A DNA stretch of 64,000 bases from positions 496,001-560,000 of the forward strand of contig CAILMF010000054.1 in NCBI GenBank assembly GCA_903835235.1, in the 5' to 3' direction. Positions 10,039 to 18,489 of this stretch are shown piece by piece. The translations under genes and the position numbers were made by a program. The stretch's first letter is position 1, and every line of letters starts with the position of its first letter. Source of the DNA: an uncultured Rhodospirillales bacterium (GTDB lineage: Bacteria; Pseudomonadota; Alphaproteobacteria; Acetobacterales; Acetobacteraceae). The notes beneath the pieces were generated by a model that had not been told where the DNA came from, ran no database searches, and saw only the letters and a list, made by a program, of their open reading frames with translations.

Positions 10039-11400
10039 CTATTCCGCCGCCAGCCGGGCCGGCGCCAGCAGGGCCAGCAGGCCGGAAATCGGCCGGTCGC
10101 CGGGGGCCAGGATGGCCTGCGCCACGGCCTGGGCGCTGGCCGCGCTGCCGGCATGGGCCAGGCAGCCCGCCAGCTTGGTGGTCAATTCGGCATCCGAAAG
10201 CGGCAATTCCGGCCCGCCGCGCAGCGCATCCACCCGGCGATGCAGGCTGCGGCCATCCTTCAGCGAAAGGGTCACGCTGGTGAAGCGCGGCTTCAGGCTG
10301 CCCGGCAGTTCCCGCTTGGTCACCTTGGGCAGGAAGGCCTGGATCTCCGCGCGCTGGACCGCGGCGTCCTCGAAGCTGGCGAGCCCAACCTTGCCATCCG
10401 CCAGGCCGGCGGCGATGGCGTATTGCATGGAGAATTTCCCTTCCAACCCCGTCTGCGGCGCGTCATGCAGCAGCGGCGAGAAGCTGCGGTTGGTGCCCTC
10501 CACTGCCACGCTCGCCACATCCGCCAGGGCCACGCCGGTCTCGGCCTTCAGGTCCAGCAGGGCGTCCAGGGCGCGATGGGTGGCGTAGCACATGGGGTAT
10601 TTCTTCACTTCCAGCCCGGCCCGCACCAGAAGGCGCGGCACCTTGCCGAGGTCAGCCATGCCCGCCACCAGGTCCTCCCCGGCACCGTACAACTTCGCGT
10701 AGCCGCGCGGGCCTTCCAGCGCTTCCGGCGAGCTATCAAAACCTTCGCGCGCCAGCAGCACGGATTGCAGCGCGGCGCGGTTGCTGTGCCCGGCCTGGAA
10801 GCTCTTGGCATCCGTGCCGAAATTCTCGCGGCTGCCGGCGGCCTGGGCCACGGTCAGGCCAATGGCATTGGCGGTCTGCTCAGGCGTCAGCTTCAGCAGG
10901 TTGGCGCAGGCGGCGGTGGCGCCGAAGACGCCAATGCTGGCGGTGGCGTGGAACCCCTTGGCGTAGTGCTCGTCGCCCAAGGTTTCGCCGATCCGGCCAG
11001 CGACCTCGAAGCCCACGGCATAGGCGGTGCAGACGGCTTCCAGCCCCAGCCCCTCGGCTTCCGCCAGGGCCAGCAGCGCCGGCAGCATGGCCACGCTGGG
11101 GTGGCCGCGCATCGGGCCGGTCACGTCGTCGAAATCCAGCACATGACCCAGAACGGCATTGGCGAAGGCGGCCTGCTCGATGCCCAGGCGCTCCTCGGTG
11201 CCCCAGATGCGCGCCACGCCGGGGCCGCTGGCCTTGCGGGCGTAGTTCAGCGCCTTGGCGAAGGCCGGCTCATGCGTGCCGCCGATGGCGCAAGCCAGCG
11301 TGTCCAGCAGCGCGCGGCGGGCGGCGTGGCTTTCCTCCGGGCTCATGTCGGCGGCGGTGAAGTTCGCGGCGAAGGCGCCGATCTGCTGTGCGAGGGTCAT
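10039..11400 (-). CDS. MmgE/PrpD family protein
   Basis: A 453-residue member of the MmgE/PrpD family, whose characterised members dehydrate 2-methylcitrate or related hydroxy acids (others are cis-aconitate decarboxylase or iminodisuccinate epimerase). The N-terminal helical bundle (RRALLDTLACAIGGTHEP) and the central segment HPSVAMLPALLALAEAEG are typical. There is no prpB or prpC nearby, so the 2-methylcitrate cycle is not implied. It is the last gene of an operon with an alpha/beta hydrolase (4-nt overlap), an FAD hydroxylase and a ring-cleavage-type dioxygenase, suggesting it handles an acid released after ring opening. Confidence 0.85.
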   Translation of the reverse strand: MTLAQQIGAFAANFTAADMSPEESHAARRALLDTLACAIGGTHEPAFAKALNYARKASGPGVARIWGTEERLGIEQAAFANAVLGHVLDFDDVTGPMRGHPSVAMLPALLALAEAEGLGLEAVCTAYAVGFEVAGRIGETLGDEHYAKGFHATASIGVFGATAACANLLKLTPEQTANAIGLTVAQAAGSRENFGTDAKSFQAGHSNRAALQSVLLAREGFDSSPEALEGPRGYAKLYGAGEDLVAGMADLGKVPRLLVRAGLEVKKYPMCYATHRALDALLDLKAETGVALADVASVAVEGTNRSFSPLLHDAPQTGLEGKFSMQYAIAAGLADGKVGLASFEDAAVQRAEIQAFLPKVTKRELPGSLKPRFTSVTLSLKDGRSLHRRVDALRGGPELPLSDAELTTKLAGCLAHAGSAASAQAVAQAILAPGDRPISGLLALLAPARLAAE

Positions 11401-12236
11401 GCCTGCGTTTCCTTCCCTTCGAGGTCAGCCAGGAAGGCCAGCACGTCCCGCGCGCAGCGTTCCGGCACGGCGTCGCCGACATTGTGCGGCATGCCGTCAT
11501 AGGTGATCAGCCGTGCCTGCGGGATCGCGTCCCGCATGCCCTCATACAGGCCATGGTGGCCAATGGGTTCCGCGCCAGGCGCCACCAGCAGCGTCGGGCA
11601 TTTTATCAGTGGCAGGTCGCCGGCCCAGTTGCGGCTGCTCATGTGGTTGACGAAGCGGCCGATGAAGGCTGGGTCGTTGCGGCCCATATCCTTCGGGAAC
11701 CACTCCAGAAAGCCCGGGTCCTGGTCCGCCGGGAAGCGATCGGCGATGGTCTCGCGGATGAAGCGCTCGATGCCATCCCGCTGGAAGCGCGCCACCCAGC
11801 CGGTGGCCTGGGTGCCGGCCAGGCCGGGCGAGGCCGCGAACAGGCTGAGGCTGGCGACGCGCGCACCGTGTTCGATGGCCATGCGCTGGCCGATATAGCC
11901 GCCGGCGGAGTTGCCGACGACATGGGCCTTTTCCACGCCAAGGTGGTCCAGCAGTTCCAGCGCATCGGCCAGCAGGCGTTCCAGCGTCAGTGGCCGGTCC
12001 TCGCCAGGGATTTCGCTGGCGCCGTGGCCGCGCAGTTCCGGCGTGATGCAGGTGTATTCGCGCGCCACCACCGGCAGCCAGCCGAACCAGCGGCGATAGC
12101 TGCTCATGGCCGGATGCAGCAGCAGCACCGGGATGGTCGGCGTACGCCAGGGGTCGGTGAAGTCGTCGATCCGGTACGCCAGGCTGGTGCCGTCGCTGGC
12201 ACGGAACCGCGCCATGTTGGGGGCAAGCTGGGTCAT
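11397..12236 (-). CDS. alpha/beta hydrolase
   Basis: A 279-residue alpha/beta-hydrolase fold enzyme. The nucleophile elbow is GNSAGG with Ser110, the oxyanion-side motif LLLHPAM is at 38-44, and the catalytic His is probably in DGMPHNVGD near the C-terminus. The start at 12236 overlaps the stop of the FAD monooxygenase by 4 nt; the open frame upstream belongs to an antisense reading. Next to a hydroxylase and an extradiol-type dioxygenase, the simplest reading is hydrolysis of a ring-fission product, as in meta-cleavage pathways. Hydrolysis of an ester or lactone is equally possible. Confidence 0.87.
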   Translation of the reverse strand: MTQLAPNMARFRASDGTSLAYRIDDFTDPWRTPTIPVLLLHPAMSSYRRWFGWLPVVAREYTCITPELRGHGASEIPGEDRPLTLERLLADALELLDHLGVEKAHVVGNSAGGYIGQRMAIEHGARVASLSLFAASPGLAGTQATGWVARFQRDGIERFIRETIADRFPADQDPGFLEWFPKDMGRNDPAFIGRFVNHMSSRNWAGDLPLIKCPTLLVAPGAEPIGHHGLYEGMRDAIPQARLITYDGMPHNVGDAVPERCARDVLAFLADLEGKETQA

Positions 12237-13432
12237 ATCGCCACCGTCGTCGGGTCGTAGCTGTAGAGCCATTCGTAGCGGCTGCGGACCAGGTCCGGCT
12301 GCCACTCGCGCTCCACATAGGCGGCCGCGCCTTCGGCATTGGCCAAGGCGGGGTTGTGGAAGCGCTTGGTGTTGTCGGTGCTGCCGCGCACCATGCGGGC
12401 GGTGCGTTCCACCCGCGCGGCCTCGTAGCGGCGCAGGGCGGCTTCGGTGCTCTCCGTCACCTCGGTCAGCGCGCGGGCCAGGACGTAGGCGTCCTCCACG
12501 GCGTGGACGGCGCCCTGCGCCAGGAAGGGCAGCGTCGGGTGGCAGGCGTCGCCGAGCAGCGTGACGCGCCCCCTGCCCCATTCCATCAGCGGGTCGCGCG
12601 CCAGGAAGGCCCAGCGGAACGGCGTCTTGATGGTGTCGATCATCAGGTGGATGTCGGGGTGCCAGCCCGCAAAATCCGCATGCATCTCGGCATGCGTCCC
12701 CTGGGAGGTCCAGCTTTCCTGCTGCCAGTGCTGGCCCTCGACCACGCCGACCAGGTTCATCAGCTTGAAGTTGCGCAGCGGGTACTGCACCACATGCCGC
12801 CCCGGCCCGACCCAGTTGGTGGAAACCGGCTTGCACAGCCGCTCCGGCAGCAGCGCCGTGTCCAGCACGCCGCGCCAGGCGAAGATACCGGTGAAGTGCG
12901 CCTTCGCCTCGCCCCACAACTGCCGGCGGATGGCGCTGTGGATGCCGTCCGCGCCCAGCAGCATGTCGCCCTCGGCCAGGCTGCCATCGGTGAAGCGCAG
13001 GCGGACGCGGTCGCCCCCAGGGGATTTAATTTCCTCGAAGCCCTCGGCCTTGCGCCCCAGCCGGATGCAGCCGGGCGAGGCGGCGCGCACCGCCGCTTCC
13101 AGCGCCGCCAGCAGGTCCGGCCGATAGACGGTGAAGTACGGGAAACCGTAGCGCTCCACGCATTCCTGCACGAGATCAAACGGGTTCCACGCCTGGCCGG
13201 TGGACCACAGCCGGATTTCCTTGCCCGGCGTCTCGCAGCTGGTCGCGGCGATCTGCTCGCCCACGCCCAGCGCGAACATCACGCGGGAGCCATTGGGCGA
13301 AAGCTGCACCCCGGCGCCGACCTCGGTCAGCGCCTGCGCCTGTTCATAGACCTCGACCTCATGGCCGCGCTGCAACATGGCGAGAGCAGCGGTCAGGCCG
13401 CCGATGCCGCCGCCAGCGATCAGTATCTTCAT
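12233..13432 (-). CDS. FAD-dependent aromatic monooxygenase (salicylate hydroxylase-like)
   Basis: A 399-residue group A flavoprotein monooxygenase. The FAD-binding motif GGGIGG is at residues 7-12, the DG motif (ADG) at 161-163 and the GD motif (LLGDACHPT) from 292. These enzymes use NAD(P)H and O2 to hydroxylate activated rings such as salicylate, 3-hydroxybenzoate or 6-hydroxynicotinate. It lies between a VOC dioxygenase gene (34 bases upstream) and an alpha/beta hydrolase gene (4-nt overlap downstream), consistent with hydroxylation before ring cleavage. The substrate is not known. Confidence 0.9.
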   Translation of the reverse strand: MKILIAGGGIGGLTAALAMLQRGHEVEVYEQAQALTEVGAGVQLSPNGSRVMFALGVGEQIAATSCETPGKEIRLWSTGQAWNPFDLVQECVERYGFPYFTVYRPDLLAALEAAVRAASPGCIRLGRKAEGFEEIKSPGGDRVRLRFTDGSLAEGDMLLGADGIHSAIRRQLWGEAKAHFTGIFAWRGVLDTALLPERLCKPVSTNWVGPGRHVVQYPLRNFKLMNLVGVVEGQHWQQESWTSQGTHAEMHADFAGWHPDIHLMIDTIKTPFRWAFLARDPLMEWGRGRVTLLGDACHPTLPFLAQGAVHAVEDAYVLARALTEVTESTEAALRRYEAARVERTARMVRGSTDNTKRFHNPALANAEGAAAYVEREWQPDLVRSRYEWLYSYDPTTVAI

Positions 13433-13466
13433 GGGTGGTCCTGCCGCCTCGGGCTCGTTTCCTGGC

Positions 13467-14474
13467 TCATTCCGCCGCCCCGCGCACCGCCTGGTCCCAC
13501 CACAGGCACTCGCCCTGGCGCAGGTCGTGGTTGCCCGGCAGCACCTGCACCGGCACGCGCTCGCCCCGCTTCGCCGCGGCCATGCGCATTTCCTTCGCGG
13601 CCAGGCGCTGGTCCGGCGAAACCCAGTCGCGGTCGTGGCCCCACAGCGATGGCCCGCTGGTGACCTCGCTCGGCGTCCAGCCCTCCTGCTGGATGGTCCG
13701 GCCGCCCCAGCCGTATTCCATCAGGAAGCCGCTGGGCGAGTAATTGTAGAAGCTGGTCATGTAGTCGTTCACGTGGCGACCCAACGTGGTGGCGATCCGC
13801 CCCGGCTGGTCCTGCGCGATGTCATAGGCCTGGCCGACATCGTCCAGCTGGAAGGTTTCCAGCATCAGGTGATGCAGCTTGGGCTGCGGATTTTCGATCA
13901 GCGCCAAGCTGTGATGCCTGTCATTGCAGTGGAAGAAATACGCCCGGAACGGCTGGGTGATGTAGTCGCTGACGCGGAAGCCCAGCACGTCGCGGTAAAA
14001 GGCCAGCATCGGGTCGATTTCAGGCACCCAGAGCACCGCATGGCCCATGCCCAGCACGCCGGTGCGGAAGCCGCTGATCGGCCGCCCCGGCACGAAGGGC
14101 TCGGCCGCTACCTCGGCGCCGTGGATCAGTTCCACCCGGTTGCCCAAGGGATCCTCGCACCACACCAGCCCGGCCACGGCGCGTTGCGCGCACAAGGCTG
14201 AGTCACCGCGATGCACCCGCACGCCGGCCTTCTCCAGTTTTGCCGCCATGGCGTCCACGGCGGCGGCATCGGCCAGTTCCCAGCCGAAGAAGGCGGCGCC
14301 GTTGCCGGCATCCTCGGCCACCAGCAGGCGCTGCTTGCGGTCATCCATGCGGAAGCGCAGCTGGCTGCGGGTCTGTTCCGCCAAATGCAGGCCAAGCAGC
14401 CCGGACCCGAAGCTGGCCCAATCCTGAAGCGAGGTTGCGCGCACACCGACATAGCCCAAGGCCTGAACCTGCAT
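13467..14474 (-). CDS. VOC family extradiol ring-cleavage-type dioxygenase
   Basis: A 335-residue protein with two vicinal-oxygen-chelate domains (about 1-130 and 138-290), as in 2,3-dihydroxybiphenyl dioxygenases. The expected metal ligands are visible in the second domain: H145 (MGHAVLW), H201 or H202 (LHHLMLE) and E253 (LMEYGWG). Such enzymes insert both O2 atoms beside an ortho-diol using Fe(II). The start at 14474 gives the normal MQVQALGYVGV opening. It is the first gene of the leftward operon and is divergent from two Bug binding-protein genes. Confidence 0.85.
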   Translation of the reverse strand: MQVQALGYVGVRATSLQDWASFGSGLLGLHLAEQTRSQLRFRMDDRKQRLLVAEDAGNGAAFFGWELADAAAVDAMAAKLEKAGVRVHRGDSALCAQRAVAGLVWCEDPLGNRVELIHGAEVAAEPFVPGRPISGFRTGVLGMGHAVLWVPEIDPMLAFYRDVLGFRVSDYITQPFRAYFFHCNDRHHSLALIENPQPKLHHLMLETFQLDDVGQAYDIAQDQPGRIATTLGRHVNDYMTSFYNYSPSGFLMEYGWGGRTIQQEGWTPSEVTSGPSLWGHDRDWVSPDQRLAAKEMRMAAAKRGERVPVQVLPGNHDLRQGECLWWDQAVRGAAE

Positions 14475-14567
14475 GGCACCGTTCCCTTCCTGTCTTGCCG
14501 GCGATGTTAGACTGCGCTTGGCTGGCTGGCGACACCCGCTGAGAGCGGGGCGACAAGGGGGAAACAC

Positions 14568-15506
14568 ATGGTCCGGCGCGTCCTGCCGATGCTGCTGTTG
14601 CTGGCCAGCCAGGCGCTGGCGCAGCCCTTCCCCGACCACCCGATCCAGGTCATCAATCCCTATGGCGCCGGCAGCACGACAGACCTGCTGACCCGGGCGC
14701 TGACCAGCGCCATGCAGCCGCGCCTGGGCCAACCGGTGGTGGTGGTGAACCGTGATGGCGCCGCCGGCGGCCTGGGCACCAGCGTCGCGGCGCGGGCGGC
14801 GCCGGATGGCTATACGCTGCTGTTCGCGCCCGCCGTGGTGCTTTCCGTGTTGCCGACGGTACGGCCGGATATCGGCTATCGCGCCGAAAGCTTCACCCCG
14901 GTTTGCCAGGCCTTCGAGAACACCATGGTGCTGGCGGTGCGGCAGGACAGCCCGCTGCGCAGCCTGGCCGACCTGGTCGCCGCGGCCAAGGCGCGGCCGG
15001 GCGCGCTGACCTATGGCCACCAGGGCGTCGCCTCGGTGCCGCACCTGGCTGCGGTGGCCTTCCAGCAGGCCGCGGCGGTGGAATTCCAGGACGTGCCCTA
15101 TCGCAGCGAACCCAATGTGGTGGTGGAGGTGCAGGCCGGCCGGGTCGACTTCGCCGCGCTGGTGGCGGGTTCCATCAACAACCAGCCGCTGCGCGCCCTG
15201 GCCGTGTTTGCGCCGCAGCGCCACCATCTGCTGCCGGAGGCACCGACCGCCAGGGAACAGGGCTACGACCTCTCGCCCGCCAGCTTCGGCGGACTGTATG
15301 CCCCGGCGGGCACGCCGGCCGCGGTGGTGGCCCGGCTGGCCGAGGCCTGTGCCGCCGCTGCCGCCGACCCCAGCTATGCCGAGGCCGCCCGCCGCAGCTT
15401 CCAGCCCGCCGAGTTCCACCTGGGGCCGCAAGCCTTCGCCGCCCGCATGCGCGACGAGATCGCCGAGAAAGCCCGCCTGCTGGCCGGCCTCAGGCTGGAG
15501 CGCTGA
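14568..15506 (+). CDS. Bug/TctC family tripartite tricarboxylate transporter substrate-binding protein
   Basis: A 312-residue periplasmic solute receptor with a signal peptide (residues 1-18, ending ALAQ). The family landmarks are the opening PIQVINPYGAGSTTDLLTRA, the PVVVVNR strand and the conserved GYTLLFAP after the first domain. Members bind carboxylates or related small acids for TctAB-type transporters. No TctA or TctB gene is near. It is immediately followed by a close paralogue and is divergent from the ring-cleavage operon, so a role in uptake of that pathway's substrate is plausible but inferred. Confidence 0.92.
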   Translation: MVRRVLPMLLLLASQALAQPFPDHPIQVINPYGAGSTTDLLTRALTSAMQPRLGQPVVVVNRDGAAGGLGTSVAARAAPDGYTLLFAPAVVLSVLPTVRPDIGYRAESFTPVCQAFENTMVLAVRQDSPLRSLADLVAAAKARPGALTYGHQGVASVPHLAAVAFQQAAAVEFQDVPYRSEPNVVVEVQAGRVDFAALVAGSINNQPLRALAVFAPQRHHLLPEAPTAREQGYDLSPASFGGLYAPAGTPAAVVARLAEACAAAAADPSYAEAARRSFQPAEFHLGPQAFAARMRDEIAEKARLLAGLRLER

Positions 15507-15508
15507 GC

Positions 15509-16435
15509 ATGCTGCGCCTGCTGCTCCTGCTGCTGGCCGCCGCCCCTGCCTGGGCGCAGCCCTTCCCCAGCCGGCCGATCACCGTCATCAACCCCACCGC
15601 CGCCGGCGCTTCCACCGATATCCTGATCCGCGCCATGGCGCCGGCGCTGTCGGCGCGTCTCGGCCAGCCGGTGGTGGTGGTCAACCGCGAGGGCGGCAGC
15701 AGCTCGCTCGGCACGGCAATGGTCGCCCGCGCCCAGCCGGATGGCTATACGCTGCTGTTCGGCGCCGCCTATTCGCTCTCGGTCCTGCCGGTGATCCGCA
15801 GCGATACCGGCTACACCGCGGCCAGTCTGGAGCCGGTCTGCCAGGCCTTCGTCAACACCATGGTGGTGGCGGTGCGGCCGGACAGTCCCTTCGCCACCCT
15901 GGCCGACTACATCGCCCGGGCGCGCCAGGGCGGCCTCACCTTCGGACACCAGGGCGTCGCCAGCATTCCGCATTTGGCCATGGTGGAACTGGCCCAGGTG
16001 GCCGGCGTGGCGTTGCAGGACATTCCCTATCGCGGCGACCCGCCGGTGGTGGTGGACACACTGGCAGGGCGCGTCGATGCCGGGGCGATGGTGCTGGGCA
16101 GCCTGCGCGGCCAGAACCTGCGGGCGCTGGCGGTGTTTGGCGCCGCCCGCAACCCGGCCCTGCCGGACGTGCCGACGGTGCGCGAAGCCGGCTGGGACGT
16201 GGCGCCCGAAAGCTTTGGCGGGCTGTTCGCCCCGGCTGGCCTGCCGGCACCGATCCGCGCCACCCTGGCCGCCGCCTGCGAGGCCGGCGTGGCCGACCCG
16301 GCGTATCGCGAAGCGGCACGACGGGGCTTCCAGCCGGCCGAGCTTTACCTGGGGCCGGAAGCGCTGGCGGCGCGCCTGCACCGAGACGTGGAAGCCAAGG
16401 CGCGGTTGCTGCGGGGGATCACGCTGGAGCGTTAA
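15509..16435 (+). CDS. Bug/TctC family substrate-binding protein, tandem paralogue
   Basis: A 308-residue receptor with a signal peptide (residues 1-17, ending PAWAQ). It lines up along its whole length with the gene just upstream: both share PVVVVNR, ARA.PDGYTLLF, the segment around VCQAF.NTMV.AVR.DSP, YGHQGVAS or FGHQGVAS, and the ending ITLER or LRLER. The ATG at 15509 follows the upstream stop by two bases. The pair therefore arose by tandem duplication. Differences lie in loops lining the binding cleft (PYGAGSTTD versus PTAAGASTD), so the ligand may differ. The 3' end overlaps the convergent PhyH gene by 4 nt. Confidence 0.92.
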   Translation: MLRLLLLLLAAAPAWAQPFPSRPITVINPTAAGASTDILIRAMAPALSARLGQPVVVVNREGGSSSLGTAMVARAQPDGYTLLFGAAYSLSVLPVIRSDTGYTAASLEPVCQAFVNTMVVAVRPDSPFATLADYIARARQGGLTFGHQGVASIPHLAMVELAQVAGVALQDIPYRGDPPVVVDTLAGRVDAGAMVLGSLRGQNLRALAVFGAARNPALPDVPTVREAGWDVAPESFGGLFAPAGLPAPIRATLAAACEAGVADPAYREAARRGFQPAELYLGPEALAARLHRDVEAKARLLRGITLER

Positions 16436-17283
16436 TGCACCAGCTTCATCTCGGGGATGCCCTCGCTGGCAACCCAGAAGCGGTTGATGGAATCGGCATG
16501 CGTCGCCCGCGCCGCGGCATCGGCCTCCGCCGCCGGGCGCGGCTCCAGGTCGAAATGGCCGAAGCGGTCCACGCCGCGCACCAGCGTCGCCGAAAGCCGG
16601 GTCGGCCCCACATGCCTGACGCTGGCGGGAATGTAGCTGATGCCGATGCCGATGCGGTCCTGCGCCGCGCGGTTTGGCGTGCTGCTGTGCAGCGCCAGCG
16701 TGTGGTGCAGGCTGAACTCGCCAGGCTGAAGCAGCATCGGCACCGCCTTGGCGTCGTCCACCTGGGCCTGCGCAGTCTGCCCGCGAGACAGCATGTTGGC
16801 CGGGTTCTTCTCATCGGCATGCGGCACCTGGCCGCGCGCCTGGCTACCCGGCAGCACGCGGACGCAGCCGCTTTCCTCGGTGCTGGGGGTCAGCGCCAAC
16901 CAGGCGGTCACGTGCTCGAAGGGCGCCAGGCCGAAATAGGTGCCGTCCTGGTGCCAGGGCACGAAGCCCTCGCTGGTGGCGGCCTTCCACCAGATGGTGG
17001 TGTGGAAGATCAGGATATCCGGCCCGATAACATCCTCCACCGCATCCAAAATCGCCGGCGTGCGGACCAGCTCGGCGGCCCAGGGGAACAGCAGGTAGGG
17101 CTTGATCCGGTTGCTCGGCTGGCGGATGCCGGTGGCGGAAACCGGCCGTTCCGCCTGGCCGCAGCAGCGCACCAGGTCAGCGCGCCAGCGCTCGGCCTGG
17201 GTGGCATCCACCGCGCGCATCGGCGTGGCGTAGCCCTGCGCTTGGTAGCGGGCGATGGCGGCTTCATCCAGCAGCTTGGGCAT
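16432..17283 (-). CDS. phytanoyl-CoA dioxygenase (PhyH) family protein
   Basis: A 283-residue Fe(II)/2-oxoglutarate oxygenase of the PhyH family. The iron-binding motif HQD is at 111-113 (PWHQDGTYF), the distal ligand is probably H199 (LHSSTPN) and the 2-oxoglutarate-binding Arg is R210. I start at the ATG at 17283 (MPKLLDEAAI), because the upstream extension is unlike the family. It is 28 bases downstream of the hotdog gene on the same strand. Family members hydroxylate fatty acyl-CoAs, ectoine or other small molecules; the substrate here is unknown. Confidence 0.88.
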   Translation of the reverse strand: MPKLLDEAAIARYQAQGYATPMRAVDATQAERWRADLVRCCGQAERPVSATGIRQPSNRIKPYLLFPWAAELVRTPAILDAVEDVIGPDILIFHTTIWWKAATSEGFVPWHQDGTYFGLAPFEHVTAWLALTPSTEESGCVRVLPGSQARGQVPHADEKNPANMLSRGQTAQAQVDDAKAVPMLLQPGEFSLHHTLALHSSTPNRAAQDRIGIGISYIPASVRHVGPTRLSATLVRGVDRFGHFDLEPRPAAEADAAARATHADSINRFWVASEGIPEMKLVH

Positions 17284-17311
17284 CGGTGGCTCCCCGGCGG
17301 AAGCCCCCAGC

Positions 17312-18046
17312 CTACGCCGCCACGGGCCGCGGCATAACCCACAGCGCACGGGCCAGGCCACGCACCCCGCCATCGGCACCGAGGATGGCAGTGCCGGCGT
17401 GCAACTTGCGGTCTTCCCGCGCTATCTGCCAGCCGAGCACGATGCAGGCCTCGCCCGGCTCCACCTCGCCCAACAGCCGCCCCGTCATGCGTGCCAGCAG
17501 CGACCGCGAAGGCGGCGTCTCCACGGCGAAGGCAAACTGGCCGGCGCAATCCAGCGCCGCCCACAGGTGTTCCGGCGCCACGCGGCCGCCGACCGCGAAG
17601 GCCGCGTCCGGTCGCCACAGGCCGGCAGCCAGCCCAGGACGCCCATCGACCTTGCCCGTGAAAACGCGCAGCCCGTAGCCCTGCGGCTGATTGTCGCCGC
17701 AGCAGAAGCAGAGCCCGGTGGAATGGCTGAGACCGCTGGCCAGGAACCAGCGTGCCGCGGCTTCGGCCTCGGCCAGTGTCGGCGCCGGCGGCACGTCCAG
17801 TTCCAGCGTGGCTGGCTTCGCCTCCACCACCACATTGCCCTCGGCGTCCAGCACCGCGGCACCCTGCGCGTCCCGCCGTACGGTCAACGCGGTGTCCAGC
17901 GGCATCGGCCGGCGCAGCGTCACCTCCGCTGCAGTATCCCCTGGCCCATCCCCCAGCAGCAGCGCGGCGCGCCCGGCCACATAGCCGCCATTGCCGCTGC
18001 CCGGCGGCCCGCGGAACTGCGCCGCAACGGTAAAGCTCTCGCTCAT
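17312..18046 (-). CDS. hotdog-fold thioesterase-like protein
   Basis: A 244-residue protein that looks like a double hotdog. The N-terminal half holds GPPGSGNGGYVAG and the C-terminal half CFCCGDNQPQGYGL, the CxCCG..nP.G pattern seen in PaaI-type thioesterases. The family hydrolyses acyl-CoA thioesters, but I cannot point to a definite catalytic residue. The start at 18046 overlaps the cupin stop by 4 nt. Its place among a cyclase, a cupin and a PhyH oxygenase suggests a CoA-linked catabolic step. Confidence 0.6.
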   Translation of the reverse strand: MSESFTVAAQFRGPPGSGNGGYVAGRAALLLGDGPGDTAAEVTLRRPMPLDTALTVRRDAQGAAVLDAEGNVVVEAKPATLELDVPPAPTLAEAEAAARWFLASGLSHSTGLCFCCGDNQPQGYGLRVFTGKVDGRPGLAAGLWRPDAAFAVGGRVAPEHLWAALDCAGQFAFAVETPPSRSLLARMTGRLLGEVEPGEACIVLGWQIAREDRKLHAGTAILGADGGVRGLARALWVMPRPVAA

Positions 18047-18489
18047 CGAATCTCCGCCGGCGTCGAGGTCCCCGGCCCCTGGCCGACGATCAGCAACTCG
18101 CAGGGCTCGGCCTTGGCGCCGTCGTAGTGGATACCGCGGCCGTAATGCGTGACGAAGCTGCCGGCGGAGACCGGCACCGTGCTGTCGGGGTCGAAGCGCG
18201 GGCCGCTGCCCATCCACCAGGTGCCCTTCAGCACCGTGATGAAGCGGTCATGCTGATGGAAATGCGGCCGCGACATGTTGCCCGGCAGCCAGCGGTTCAT
18301 CACCGCATAGAAGCCTTCCTTCGAGGGATCACCGACCAGCAACGCCTGCTGGTTGCCGCCGCGCGAGACCGGCCCCCAGGGGATCTGCTCCGGCACCAGG
18401 TACTTGATGATGGCAGGGTCGACCTGGCCGAAGGCGCGCCCCCCGAATGGCGCCAGCGCGGCGGCCAGCAACAGCGAACGACGATTCAT
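18043..18489 (-). CDS. exported cupin domain protein
   Basis: A 148-residue single-cupin protein with an N-terminal signal sequence (MNRRSLLLAAALAPFGG; probable cleavage near residue 21), so it is probably periplasmic. The metal-binding motif PHFHQHDRF gives H76, H78 and H80, followed by the usual strands and a second-motif His near GRGIHYDG. It overlaps both neighbours by 4 nt. Exported cupins of this size are mostly uncharacterised; a metal-dependent isomerase, lyase or dioxygenase role is possible. Confidence 0.75.
   Translation of the reverse strand: MNRRSLLLAAALAPFGGRAFGQVDPAIIKYLVPEQIPWGPVSRGGNQQALLVGDPSKEGFYAVMNRWLPGNMSRPHFHQHDRFITVLKGTWWMGSGPRFDPDSTVPVSAGSFVTHYGRGIHYDGAKAEPCELLIVGQGPGTSTPAEIR

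Noticed and set aside
14530-14560. CTGAGA within a leader, reminiscent of a TPP riboswitch
   Set aside because: The downstream conserved parts of the thiamine element are absent, and the space before the ATG is too short.
15013-17337. 774-residue open frame on the + strand
   Set aside because: Out of frame across two clear Bug genes and antisense to the PhyH gene.
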